Shown in pieces: positions 12,530 to 20,844 of a stretch of DNA of 21,399 bases (its first letter is position 1; each line of letters begins with the position of its first letter). A program made the translations under genes and the position numbers. Origin of the DNA: a virus; the IMG/VR virus record IMGVR_UViG_3300043775_004952, positions 1-21,399 of that record. One strand, 5' to 3'. The notes under the pieces are model-generated. The model saw nothing but the letters and a program-made list of their open reading frames with translations. It was not told the DNA's origin and did not search any database.

Positions 12530-13517
12530 GAGCCTCGGGGCTGCGGGGGCTGCGGTTTGTGACTGGCGGCACTTCCTCGGCACTGAATGGGATCGCTGCG
12601 AGTCGTTCTTGAAACGAACCGGTCGCATGGCCAGATGCGTGGTGGATCCGGTTCACTCGCCACGCCGATTGGACCTGATGGTGGATGGGGAAGAGGACTT
12701 CGTAGCGGTCGGTGACGATTGGTCCGTCCCGCCAATCGCGATCAAAGCTGCGGACGCGGTGGAAATACAGCCCCATTGGGAGCCCATCGCGCGATCTCTG
12801 GCAGACTGCATCGGGTTCGACTACGGCGCGTGGGAAACCTCCGGGCATCTCCGTCGGATCGGGTCGTGCCAGAACCCCTTCGGTCACGTCAGTCCGGTCC
12901 TTTTGTTCCTGCCGCCCGGTCACCTCGGCGATTACCACGAGCTTTTCCGCGACTTGACGGGCCGAACGGATTCGACCGTGCTTTTTCCGTCGGGCCGCTG
13001 GTTCACTGAGGAAATGGAATCTTTGAGGAGCCGGAACCGCTTGGAGTTCGTGGATCTCACGCAGCGCCTCGCCCAGATCGAGGACCAACCGACCATGCGT
13101 GTGCCGCTGCCAACCCTCATCAAGCCGCGCCAATCCGACGAATCGTCGCCTCGGGCAGTGATTCATGCCGGGAATGGGCTGACTTGGAGCCAAATCAGCA
13201 TCGAGATCCCGGGTAACCAGACGATCCGCCTGACCGCACCGGGCCAGGACGGGTGCCACGTGTTCCCGAAACGCCAGCAACTCGGTCCCGAACACCCGCT
13301 CGGCATCCTGATGACGCTCGCAGCAAAGGGTGAATGGCGGAATCCGCCGATCTCCTCGCCAGACTACGACCGGGTTTCCAAGGCGTTCAATCGCCTGCAA
13401 GCCCTCCTCCGGGCTCTCGTTCCGCTGCCAGAAAAGCCGTTCCAGAAGTCTGCCGGTGCCTTCGTGCCGCGCTTCCAAGCGCGCATTCACTCGAAGTTGA
13501 GAGACGGCGGGAGCTAA
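12501..13517 (+). CDS. Unrecognised protein, second gene of overlapping pair
   Basis: The ATG at 12501 gives 338 residues and overlaps the end of the previous gene by 29 bp in another frame. The 17-residue extension to 12450 is unlikely. The protein is soluble. Its C-terminal third (about residues 235-335) reads WSQISIEIPGNQTIRLT, LGPEHPLGILMTLAAKGEW, then DRVSKAFNRLQALLRALVPL. This helix-strand layout resembles a winged helix like those at the C-terminus of transcription regulators, but the similarity is weak. No nuclease, ATPase or methyltransferase motif is seen. Together with its partner it forms a compact operon that diverges from the replication genes. Function is unknown. Confidence 0.65.
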   Translation: MKPSFWKALESLGAAGAAVCDWRHFLGTEWDRCESFLKRTGRMARCVVDPVHSPRRLDLMVDGEEDFVAVGDDWSVPPIAIKAADAVEIQPHWEPIARSLADCIGFDYGAWETSGHLRRIGSCQNPFGHVSPVLLFLPPGHLGDYHELFRDLTGRTDSTVLFPSGRWFTEEMESLRSRNRLEFVDLTQRLAQIEDQPTMRVPLPTLIKPRQSDESSPRAVIHAGNGLTWSQISIEIPGNQTIRLTAPGQDGCHVFPKRQQLGPEHPLGILMTLAAKGEWRNPPISSPDYDRVSKAFNRLQALLRALVPLPEKPFQKSAGAFVPRFQARIHSKLRDGGS

Positions 13518-13928
13518 GTGAAAAACACCCTACTCGCGTCCAAGGAGCTCACAACTTCCCTAATATTGATCATCCACCCTTATCGGTGGCACCGTTCTGG
13601 CAGACGTATTGCGCATGGACGAGAATCTGACTAGACACGCGAGGTCCTGGATTCAGAGCAATGTGCGGGTCCAACCAGTCCCTCGCCAATCATCTCACCG
13701 AAAGTCAGGTTTCTCCTTGAGAATCGGCCCAAAACGTGGTCGCTGGGTGCAGGTTGATAAGGATAATCAGCAAGGGTAAAATTTTTCAGATTTTTTGAGG
13801 GTATCCCCCTATTTGACCCGCCCTCTGTTGTAAAAGCTGGAAGACTGACCACTGAAGCCAGTCCGTGATTCCACCAACAGGCAAGACACTAGAAAGAAGT
13901 TAACCCACACTTGAAAACTGACCACCTC
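13518..13928. other. Gene-poor region upstream of the YqaJ gene
   Basis: About 410 bp without a credible gene; the 73-codon minus-strand frame at 13631-13852 has no supporting features. It holds a small CCACC/GGTGG hairpin (13574-13589), T-rich tracts at 13780-13800, and the C-rich element at 13805-13833 that recurs at 17968. The promoter of the nuclease-helicase module should lie here. Confidence 0.5.
13805..13833. repeat. C-rich repeated element, copy 1
   Basis: CCCCCTATTTGACCCGCCC followed by TCTGTTGTAA aligns with 17968-17998 with one 2-base gap and a handful of mismatches. It lies 95 bp before the YqaJ start codon. The two copies bracket the nuclease-helicase module; each also precedes a rightward gene, so it may be either a promoter-type element or a recombination border. 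Confidence 0.5.
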
Positions 13929-14504
13929 ATGAAACCTTGGGAAATCGTTAATTTAGAGCAGCGCAGCCCGAAATGGCACGCCTGGCGTGAGGCGGGCATC
14001 GGCGCTTCCGAGGCCCGGTATCTAATCAATTGGAATAATGGTGAACTATCTCCCCACCTGATCAAAATCAAGACCACCCTAGGCAAGCCATTTTGGGGCA
14101 ATAAGGCGATGCGGCTGGGGAGGCTACTGGAACCTGTTGCGTTGAGCGCTTATGAGAAGCGGGTAGGCAGTTCATTCACCCCGGTCTGCATAGAGCACCG
14201 CAAGCAGCCTTGGCTCCGTGCGAGCCTTGACGGAATTTCCGACTGCCACACTTGTGCCGTTGAAATCAAATGTGGACATGCGACTCATGCCAAGGCTCTC
14301 GCCGGAGAGATCCCGCACGATAATCTCATGCAGGTTCAGTATGTCATGGCGATCACCGGCTTTGAAGAGGTCGATTACTGGTGCTACCTGCCGGACTTTG
14401 AACCCGTATTGATGACCATCCCACGCGATGAAGCAATCATCGCGAAACTCATTCAAAACGCCGCCATCGCCTGGGAGCAGGTGATCGCGGGGCGAGAGGT
14501 TTAG
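13929..14504 (+). CDS. YqaJ-like viral recombinase family exonuclease
   Basis: The ATG at 13929 gives 191 residues; a TTG at 13911 would add six. Motifs of the YqaJ/lambda-exonuclease fold: WHAWREAGIGASEA at 16-29, RLGRLLEPVALSAYEKRVG at 62-80, WLRASLDG at 95-102 with the catalytic Asp, VEIKC at 111-115 with Glu and Lys, and QVQYVMAITG at 135-144. Family members degrade one strand from double-stranded ends and usually work with an annealing protein such as RecT. No RecT gene is nearby; the Sak4-like ATPase or the helicase-nuclease next door may supply that step. The following gene starts 52 bp later on the same strand. It is on the short side for the family, but all core motifs are present. 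Confidence 0.88.
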   Translation: MKPWEIVNLEQRSPKWHAWREAGIGASEARYLINWNNGELSPHLIKIKTTLGKPFWGNKAMRLGRLLEPVALSAYEKRVGSSFTPVCIEHRKQPWLRASLDGISDCHTCAVEIKCGHATHAKALAGEIPHDNLMQVQYVMAITGFEEVDYWCYLPDFEPVLMTIPRDEAIIAKLIQNAAIAWEQVIAGREV

Positions 14505-14556
14505 TTAAAAGCAAATTTGACGAGTATTGCCACCACCACCCATTCACTTCCAATTC

Positions 14557-17500
14557 ATGAAAAAATCCCAAAGAACCATCCTCTACTCCCCGACCGACCT
14601 GATTCGGTTCATGGAGTCTCCGTTTGCAAGCTGGATGGAGCGCCTCCGTCTCGAAGATCCCACCCGGGCGATCCCGGATGTGAAAAGTGACGATGCCGAA
14701 CTCATCGCCAAAACCGGCGAAAAACACGAGGAGCGGTTTCTTAAATATCTACAGGATGAGGGGCGCGACATCGCTTCCATTCCGAAGGATGATTTCCAAC
14801 AAGCCCATGACGAAACCCGGCAGGCTATTGTTGATGGTAGGGAGGTGATTTACCAAGGGGCCCTTTCCATGGATCGCTTCGCCGGATTCACCGATTTCAT
14901 CGTCCGGGGTGAGGATGGCGGATACGAGATTTGGGACACGAAACTTGCCCGCAAGACTAAACCCTATCACCTGGTCCAACTCTGCTGTTACGCCGAGATG
15001 CTGGCTCCGTTGAACGGCGGCCTTCCGGAAACCATCCGCGTGGTTCTCGGAAACCAGAAAATCGCTCCCTACCGCACCGCCAATTTTTTTCATTCCTACC
15101 TCCAACTCAAGCGCGCGTTCCTCGATCAAATGGACGCTTTTTCCACGGATGCGGAACCACCTGTCCCCGACCCTCGTGCTGATCACCGCCAGTGGACGTC
15201 TCACGCCGAAGCGTGGCTTCTGAACCGCGACCATCTCGTCCAGATCGCCGGCATCAACATCAGCCAAATCCGCAAACTCGAAGCGGCGGGTATCAACACG
15301 TTGGAAAAACTCGCCGGCTCCACGCTTTCCCGCGTCCCGAAAATGAGCGAAGAGATCTTCGCGAAGATCCAGTCCCAGGCCCACATCCAGGTGAAAGGCC
15401 GCGCTACGCCCGAAGGCAGTCCTCCACCTTTCGAGATTCTCAGCCCATCGGAGGATACACCGAGAACCGGGCTGGCTCTCCTTCCTCCCGCTTCACCCGG
15501 CGACGTTTACTTCGACATCGAAGGCTACCCGCTCGAAAATGACGGACTCGAATACCTGCTCGGTGTAACCCACCTCGTCGGCGGCAAACCCAAGTTCAAG
15601 GATTGGTGGGCTCACAACGATCCGGAGGAAAAACAGGCCTTCGAGGAGTTCATCGACTGGGTGACAGATCGCTGGCGCAAGCATTCGGGCATGCACATCT
15701 ATCACTACGCGCCCTACGAAGTCACCGCCATGAAGCGGCTCATGGGCAAATACGCAACCCGCGAAGCCGAGGTCGATTCGCTCCTGCGTAATGGCGTCTT
15801 CATCGATCTCTACCGCGTCGTTCGCCAGGGCATGCTCATCGGAGCTCCAAGTTATTCGCTCAAGAAAGTCGAGAAACTTTATCTCCCGCCCCGCGAAGGC
15901 GATGTCCAAAACGCGGCCGCCTCCATCGTCTATTACGCCCAATGGCTGGAAAGCGGAGAGTCCAACACATGGAAACAATCACCCATCCTCAAGAAGATCC
16001 GCGATTACAACGAAGTGGATTGTGAGTCCACGTGGATGCTCGCCCGGTGGTTACGCGATCAACAAGGGAAAAACGGCATTCCCTATCTTTCTACCGTAGG
16101 CACATCTCTCAATGACGATCCCAAGGAAGAGCCAATCTCGGAGCGTGTCATGGAGCGCATGAAATTGGCATCACGCATTCTTAACAATCTTCCCTCGGAT
16201 GGAGAAAAAAAGGTCATCGCGGAAATGGTCGCCCATTTCATCGAATTCCACCGCCGTGACAACAAGCCCATGTGGTGGGCGTTGTTCGAACGCGCCGCCA
16301 TGACCGAAGAAGAGCGCTACGACGATCTGTCCTGTCTCGCCGGCCTCACGCTCACAGGTCCACCGGTCCCGGAAAAGAAATCATTGGTTGCCACCTACCG
16401 TTTCGATCCCGAGCAGGAAACCAAGATCAACGGCAAGTCGAGCGTGATCATGGCACATTGTCTCGATGCAAAACCCACTGTGACGTTGTTCGATCCCGTG
16501 ACCGGAACCGTCGATCTCAAGATGGGCACGGCCACCCTGAATGCGAAACTGGATGGCACGTTTCCATCGCAACTCTCGCTCCTGCCCGACGAATTCATCT
16601 CGCCCGGAGTGATCGAAGTCGCACTATTCGACCTCGCGGCCTCATGGGGGAACAACGGTAAAATCCCACCCTGCCTCAAGCGCCTCATCCTGCGGCAAGG
16701 ACCGGATCTGCATGGACTGCCGCCAGATGCCCCGCTTAAGGATCTCAACCGGATAGTGCCCGCCATGCGCGACTCCACCCTTGCTATCCAGGGGCCGCCG
16801 GGAACAGGGAAAACCTACACCGCCTCACGCCTGATCAAGCTCCTGATCAAAAGCGGAAAGCGTGTCGGCATCACCTCCAACAGCCACAAGGCCATCGTCA
16901 ACCTGATCGAAGGAATTCACAAAGCCGGCGGCAACCTCAGCGGATCCGCCTACGCGACCACTTCGCAGGACCCCATCCTGAAAACCATTCCCGGCATCAG
17001 ACTTGTCGATTCAAAGACAGCTCTCGCCAGTTACACCGGCGGAATCATCGCGGGCACTGCCTGGCTCTTCTCACGCCCCGAGTTTGCAGGCGAGCTCGAT
17101 TACCTTTTCGTCGATGAAGCCGGCCAAGTCTCGCTCGCAAATGTCGCCGCCATGTCCCGGGCGACCTGCAACCTGATCCTGTTGGGCGACCAGAATCAAC
17201 TTCCCATGCCCACCCAGGGAACCCATCCGGGAGAAAGCGGACAATCCTCCCTGGTATATCTCCTACGCGGCCATGCCGTCGTCCCGCCCGATCTAGGCGT
17301 CTTCCTCGAAACCACTTATCGCCTCCATCCAGACGTCTGTGAGTTCATTTCGGAGTCATTCTACGAGGGGAAGCTCCACTCCGCTCCCGCCGCGTCCAAT
17401 CACCGTCTCTCGCGGCCTCCGAATGCCGGCCCTATTCCCATCGAATCCGGTATCCTCTTCCACCCTGTGTCCCATACCGGTAACACCCAGGCCAGCGACG

Positions 17501-17937
17501 AGGAAGTTGCCGCCATCCAGAAAATCCTCAAATCCCTGCTCGGCCGCAGTTTCACCAATGGCGATGGCAAGTCACGCCCTCTCAGCCTCGACGACATCCT
17601 TTTCGTCGCGCCCTACAACATGCAAGTCCGCCGCTTGGAAAAAGTTCTCCCACAGGGAGCCCGGGTCGGCTCCGTTGACCGTTTCCAAGGCCAGGAAGCG
17701 CCGGTCGTGATCGTCTCGCTCTGCTCCAGCGCCGGGGAGTTTGGCACGCGCGGACTGGGGTTCATCCTAGACCACAACCGCCTCAACGTCGCTATTTCCC
17801 GCGCTCAAGCCATCGCCATCGTTGTCGGAGATCCAAACATCGCCCACGCCCCCGCAAACTCGATCAAGGAGCTACAACTGCTCAGCACCTTCTGCCGATT
17901 AGTTCGTGGCGACAAGGAACTCCACAAGGCCCCCTAA
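14557..17937 (+). CDS. TM0106-type RecB nuclease fused to UPF1/Dna2-like SF1 helicase
   Basis: The ATG at 14557 gives 1126 residues; a TTG at 14527 is less likely. Domains in order: a PD-(D/E)XK nuclease (about 40-200; TGEKHEERF at 53-61, EIWDTKLA at 124-131 with catalytic Asp and Lys, QLCCYAEML at 141-149); a helix-hairpin-helix-like segment (about 228-265); an RNase H-like DEDD domain (about 315-500; YFDIEGYP, IYHYAPYE, YNEVDCES); and an SF1B helicase (about 735-1100; GPPGTGKT 746-753, VDEAGQ 852-857, GDQNQLP 877-883, TYRLHP 920-925, VDRFQGQE 1040-1047, NVAISRA 1077-1083). All catalytic motifs look intact. It should unwind and cut DNA or RNA ends. Related proteins serve repair, and nuclease-helicase fusions also occur in defence islands; the role here is inferred. 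Confidence 0.88.
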   Translation: MKKSQRTILYSPTDLIRFMESPFASWMERLRLEDPTRAIPDVKSDDAELIAKTGEKHEERFLKYLQDEGRDIASIPKDDFQQAHDETRQAIVDGREVIYQGALSMDRFAGFTDFIVRGEDGGYEIWDTKLARKTKPYHLVQLCCYAEMLAPLNGGLPETIRVVLGNQKIAPYRTANFFHSYLQLKRAFLDQMDAFSTDAEPPVPDPRADHRQWTSHAEAWLLNRDHLVQIAGINISQIRKLEAAGINTLEKLAGSTLSRVPKMSEEIFAKIQSQAHIQVKGRATPEGSPPPFEILSPSEDTPRTGLALLPPASPGDVYFDIEGYPLENDGLEYLLGVTHLVGGKPKFKDWWAHNDPEEKQAFEEFIDWVTDRWRKHSGMHIYHYAPYEVTAMKRLMGKYATREAEVDSLLRNGVFIDLYRVVRQGMLIGAPSYSLKKVEKLYLPPREGDVQNAAASIVYYAQWLESGESNTWKQSPILKKIRDYNEVDCESTWMLARWLRDQQGKNGIPYLSTVGTSLNDDPKEEPISERVMERMKLASRILNNLPSDGEKKVIAEMVAHFIEFHRRDNKPMWWALFERAAMTEEERYDDLSCLAGLTLTGPPVPEKKSLVATYRFDPEQETKINGKSSVIMAHCLDAKPTVTLFDPVTGTVDLKMGTATLNAKLDGTFPSQLSLLPDEFISPGVIEVALFDLAASWGNNGKIPPCLKRLILRQGPDLHGLPPDAPLKDLNRIVPAMRDSTLAIQGPPGTGKTYTASRLIKLLIKSGKRVGITSNSHKAIVNLIEGIHKAGGNLSGSAYATTSQDPILKTIPGIRLVDSKTALASYTGGIIAGTAWLFSRPEFAGELDYLFVDEAGQVSLANVAAMSRATCNLILLGDQNQLPMPTQGTHPGESGQSSLVYLLRGHAVVPPDLGVFLETTYRLHPDVCEFISESFYEGKLHSAPAASNHRLSRPPNAGPIPIESGILFHPVSHTGNTQASDEEVAAIQKILKSLLGRSFTNGDGKSRPLSLDDILFVAPYNMQVRRLEKVLPQGARVGSVDRFQGQEAPVVIVSLCSSAGEFGTRGLGFILDHNRLNVAISRAQAIAIVVGDPNIAHAPANSIKELQLLSTFCRLVRGDKELHKAP

Positions 17938-17967
17938 ATCGAGCATTTCAGCATTTATTCGTGCCCT

Positions 17968-17998
17968 CCCCCGCTATTTGTCCCACCCCCTGTGATAA
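17968..17998. repeat. C-rich repeated element, copy 2; possible G-quadruplex on minus strand
   Basis: CCCCCGCTATTTGTCCC followed by ACCCCCTGTGATAA is the second copy of the element at 13805. Including 17964-17966, the minus strand carries four G-tracts (5, 3, 5 and 3 bases; spacers 1, 9 and 1), which could fold as a G-quadruplex. It lies 31 bp after the helicase stop and about 105 bp before the LRR-type gene. Confidence 0.5.
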
Positions 17999-18014
17999 TG
18001 TCCTCCAACTTTTC

Positions 18015-18034
18015 GATCCCGGGCAACCGGGATC
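18015..18034. promoter_or_regulatory. Perfect hairpin with GCAA tetraloop
   Basis: GATCCCGG, loop GCAA, CCGGGATC: eight uninterrupted pairs and a stable GNRA tetraloop, in the 165-bp gap between the helicase and LRR-type genes. No T-run follows, so a classic terminator is unlikely. It may be a leader structure of the LRR gene or a transcript-end stabiliser. Confidence 0.5.
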
Positions 18035-18102
18035 AGGAGAAATCCGCCCTGCGAACCAACCAGGAACCACACAAAACCGAACACAACTAACCACCCAAAA
18101 AT

Positions 18103-19863
18103 ATGGCTGAAGTATCCATGGCAGTAATACCAAAGATAGACCTCAACAAATCGCGAAGAATTGAGTGGGATCGAATTTGCGATGAACTCGATGTTGACGA
18201 TAACCCGAATTTGGAGATCCAAGAGGTCAAAGACCTTAAAGAATGGTACGTCAACCCGCGGGGTGAGCAGACCTGGAGTGTATGCGTCGCCGGTATAAAC
18301 CTCATCATAGTCTGTCTTGCCGAACACTGTGAATCCGAGGATTACAGTAAAATCTGCAAGATCGCCTATTTCCAACAACTCAACGATTGGTTGGAGCAGG
18401 AGGCAAAAGAGGATGCAAGAATGGCTACCATCTTGGATCGGATCAAAGCAGAGCGATTTCTTGAGGACGAAGGTAGCGTGAATCTGTCCGAGATGACATC
18501 GATCACTGAAGAGGCCGCGGAAATACTCTCCACTTATGGGGGCGAAATTGACCTCTCTGGTCTGACCGATTTGTCTGAGAAGGCTGCAGAGGCACTCTCC
18601 AAATATAAGGGGGAATATGAGGGGGAGTGGATTCCACTTGACGGACTAACAGAGCTTTCGCCCCCAACTGCAAAGGCGCTTTCCAAATATCAGGGCACTC
18701 TTTCTCTCGACGGCCTGACCGTGCTATCGGACGCCGCCGCCGAAGCTCTTTCCAAGCATCAAGGAGATTTTATTAGCCTTGGGGGCCTGACCGAACTGTC
18801 GGAGGCTAACGCGGAGGCTCTTTCCAAGCATCAGGGGGTGCTTTTCTTAAACGGTATGACCTTACTTTCGGCCGTCACTGCAGAGGCTCTTTCCAAGCAC
18901 CAGGGGAAACTTTATCTCTACGGCCTGACCGAACTCTCGGACGCTGCTGCGGAGGCTCTTGCCAAGCATCAGGGGGAGCTTTATCTCAATGGCCTGACCG
19001 TGCTCTCGGACGCCGCTGCAGTGGCTTTTTCCAATCATCGGATGCTTTGGCTCGGCGGCCTGACCGAACTCTCTGAGGCCGTTGCTAAAGTTCTCTGCAA
19101 TAGAAACGGAGAGCTTTATCTCAATGGCCTGACCGAGATCTCGGACGCAGCTGCGGAGGCCCTTTCCAAACATCAGGGAAATCTTTATCTCCGCGGCCTG
19201 ACCGGACTCTCAGACGCTGCGGCAAAAGCTCTTGCCAATCATTTGGGTAATCTCGACCTATCCGGCCTGACCGAACTCTCAGACGTAGCCGCAAAGGCTC
19301 TTTCCAAGCACCAGGGGAATCTGTCTCTCGGTGGTCTGACCGAGCTCTCGGACGCTTCGGCAAAGGCTCTTGCCAAGCATCAGGGAAGGCTTGAGATCTG
19401 GGGCCTAACCGAACTTTCAGCAACTGCGGCAAAGGCTCTTACCAACTATAAGGGATATCTTGACTTCCCTTGCCTGACCAAACTCTCGGACGCTGCGGCT
19501 AAAGCTCTTGCCAAGCATCAGGGGGAGCTTTATCTCAATGGCCTGACCGAACTCTCGGACGCCGCTGCAGAGGCTCTTTCCAAGAATCAAGATTGGCTTA
19601 GACTCTGCGGCCTGACCGAACTCTCGGACGCCGCGCTTAATGCTCTCTCCAAGCATCAGGGATCTCTTTCCCTTGACGGCCTGACCGAACTCTCGGACGC
19701 CGCAGCGGAGGCTCTTGCCAAGCATCAGGGAAGGCTTGAGATCTGGGGCCTGACCGTGCTCTCGGACGCCGCTGCGGCAGCTCTTTCCAAGCATCAGGGG
19801 CAGATTAATTGGAAGGAACCCGCCGAATGGGTGGCCTCGCTCGAAAACAAGAACAAGAATTGA
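18103..19863 (+). CDS. Leucine-rich-repeat-type protein (586 aa, about 19 repeats)
   Basis: The first 125 residues are a non-repetitive soluble domain, and no signal peptide is seen, so the protein is probably cytoplasmic. Residues about 126-567 are about nineteen tandem units, mostly of 23 residues, with consensus GLTELSDAAAEALSKHQG plus a short strand such as LYLN. Each unit fits a strand-turn-helix solenoid of leucine-rich-repeat type. Such arrays are common in Verrucomicrobiota and Planctomycetota and usually bind other proteins. A short tail (INWKEPAEW...) closes the protein. The gene follows the nuclease-helicase on the same strand after 165 bp containing a hairpin, so it may be separately expressed. 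A sensor or adaptor role is a guess; no enzymatic motif is seen. Confidence 0.85.
   Translation: MAEVSMAVIPKIDLNKSRRIEWDRICDELDVDDNPNLEIQEVKDLKEWYVNPRGEQTWSVCVAGINLIIVCLAEHCESEDYSKICKIAYFQQLNDWLEQEAKEDARMATILDRIKAERFLEDEGSVNLSEMTSITEEAAEILSTYGGEIDLSGLTDLSEKAAEALSKYKGEYEGEWIPLDGLTELSPPTAKALSKYQGTLSLDGLTVLSDAAAEALSKHQGDFISLGGLTELSEANAEALSKHQGVLFLNGMTLLSAVTAEALSKHQGKLYLYGLTELSDAAAEALAKHQGELYLNGLTVLSDAAAVAFSNHRMLWLGGLTELSEAVAKVLCNRNGELYLNGLTEISDAAAEALSKHQGNLYLRGLTGLSDAAAKALANHLGNLDLSGLTELSDVAAKALSKHQGNLSLGGLTELSDASAKALAKHQGRLEIWGLTELSATAAKALTNYKGYLDFPCLTKLSDAAAKALAKHQGELYLNGLTELSDAAAEALSKNQDWLRLCGLTELSDAALNALSKHQGSLSLDGLTELSDAAAEALAKHQGRLEIWGLTVLSDAAAAALSKHQGQINWKEPAEWVASLENKNKN
18481..19803 (+). 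repeat. 69-bp tandem repeat array within the LRR-type gene
   Basis: The coding repeats are also visible in DNA as about nineteen 69-bp units. Some distant units are nearly identical: 18955-19020 and 19504-19569 differ at two of 66 bases, eight units apart. Positions 19366-19406 and 19711-19751 are identical over 41 bases, exactly five units (345 bp) apart. This points to block duplication or gene conversion within the array. Unit length varies slightly: one has 22 residues and the second has 28. Confidence 0.85.
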
Positions 19864-19875
19864 TTGGGGCCAATC
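19862..19875. terminator. Short inverted repeat between convergent genes
   Basis: GATTGG-GG-CCAATC directly overlaps the stop of the LRR-type gene, in the gap between convergent genes. The 2-base loop and the lack of a T-run make this a weak terminator candidate. Confidence 0.25.
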
Positions 19876-19976
19876 CGTATCCCTTTCCCGCCACCCGGCG
19901 AGGTTTCTGAAGATGCTAAAAAGCAAATTTTATGACAACCAACAGACCGCAGACCTGGAGGAGTAGCGGCGGGATG

Positions 19977-20594
19977 TCAGTCTTCAGTATTCGTAGCTTT
20001 CCGGGTCAATTCCGGAGCTGATTTGGACCCCTTTGCGAGCTCGTTTTCGACCCACTTGCGGCCTTTGTCGGATATCACCATGCAGTTGGTCGGAGAGTTG
20101 CTCATTGTCCATTTCTTGTCCGTCAGCATCTGTCTTGCTTGTCGGAACTTCGGGTAAAGCATTTTAACGCGCTTGTTTACCCGTGTGGAGACGTCTTGAT
20201 TTTTCGCGTGTCCGCCCAGGCCGACCAATGCTTCGAGAATGTGGATGCAGAGGGCCACGGTTTCGGGGGTGGCAACAGGCTGGCTTGAACTCCGCGTGGC
20301 GGATGGTCTTGGTGGTTTGACCGTGAAGATGCGGTCGCCAACAATTTCCCTGACCTGCGGGCTTGCATCATCTCGCAGGTCCTCCAGTTCCTTCCAATTC
20401 TCAGTCAGCAATTCGACTTCCTCTTGAAACGAAAGCAGGCGCTGCGCGAATTGAATTACTGCGGTGGCGGTCGCGAAATCTCCGATTTTCATCGCTTTAG
20501 CCCCTTCGTCATTGAGTCGTTGCTTTTCCTCTCCCAATGTTTCAAGGAGCAGGCCAAGCGCGGTGGAAACGTCGTCTTTATCGGGTGTTGACAT
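19977..20594 (-). CDS. Winged-helix protein with N-terminal coiled region
   Basis: The ATG at 20592-20594 gives 205 residues; a longer start at 20666 adds unlikely sequence. The N-terminal half is helical and charged (LGLLLETLGEEKQRLNDEGAKAM, broken here; then FATATAVIQFAQRLLSFQEEVELL), suggesting a coiled coil or small helical bundle. A polar Ser/Pro/Arg linker follows at about residues 92-107. The C-terminal half (about 108-190; TVALCIHILEALVGLGG, RVKMLYPKFRQARQML, MVISDKGRKWVENELAKG) has the layout of a winged-helix domain like that at the N-terminus of Mrr-type proteins. It probably binds DNA through this part. No Mrr nuclease domain is attached. It converges on the LRR-type gene and its own promoter should lie in 20595-20844. 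Confidence 0.65.
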   Translation of the reverse strand: MSTPDKDDVSTALGLLLETLGEEKQRLNDEGAKAMKIGDFATATAVIQFAQRLLSFQEEVELLTENWKELEDLRDDASPQVREIVGDRIFTVKPPRPSATRSSSQPVATPETVALCIHILEALVGLGGHAKNQDVSTRVNKRVKMLYPKFRQARQMLTDKKWTMSNSPTNCMVISDKGRKWVENELAKGSKSAPELTRKATNTED

Positions 20595-20844
20595 GTGGCA
20601 GGTAAGTGATGAATCGATGGTAGTGGAAGTGGCAACAGTGGGGCCGAAGCCCGCCGGGGAAACCAATGAGCCATTCCAGTTGGCTGAGGTGGGAACGATT
20701 TTTTCCGCTCAATCGCTAAAGGCCCAGGAAGCTGGCTGACGGGCATCCGGTAGGGAAATCCGCCTCCTCTTGCAAGTCCCGATTGCGTTGGCCGTTTGAA
20801 TCCGCCGCCCAACGGTTTCGAGGATTCGGCAAGCATCCATCATT
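20595..20844. other. Intergenic region between two leftward genes
   Basis: About 250 bp between the exported repeat protein and the winged-helix gene. Open frames here are short and arginine- or proline-rich and look like chance. I see no strong promoter, repeat or terminator. Confidence 0.4.

Noticed and set aside
12495-13490. A 331-codon minus-strand frame opposite the second unknown gene
   Set aside because: Arg/Glu-rich shadow composition with no domain. The plus-strand gene has the better composition and an operon-like overlap with its partner.
13631-13852. A 73-codon minus-strand frame in the gap before the YqaJ gene
   Set aside because: No ribosome binding site, no family, and it covers the C-rich repeated element and T-tracts.
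14397-14406. TTTGAACCCG inside the YqaJ gene as another half-site
   Set aside because: A single half-site in coding sequence with no partner nearby; probably chance.
18481-19803. Possible CRISPR array
   Set aside because: The 69-bp units are contiguous, coding and without unique spacers, and no cas1/cas2 genes are present. The Cas4-like nuclease belongs to the phage replication type.
19417-19926. Minus-strand frame with regular KSL-SGVREFGQA-type repeats
   Set aside because: It is the complement of the LRR repeat array; its periodicity is inherited from the 69-bp unit.
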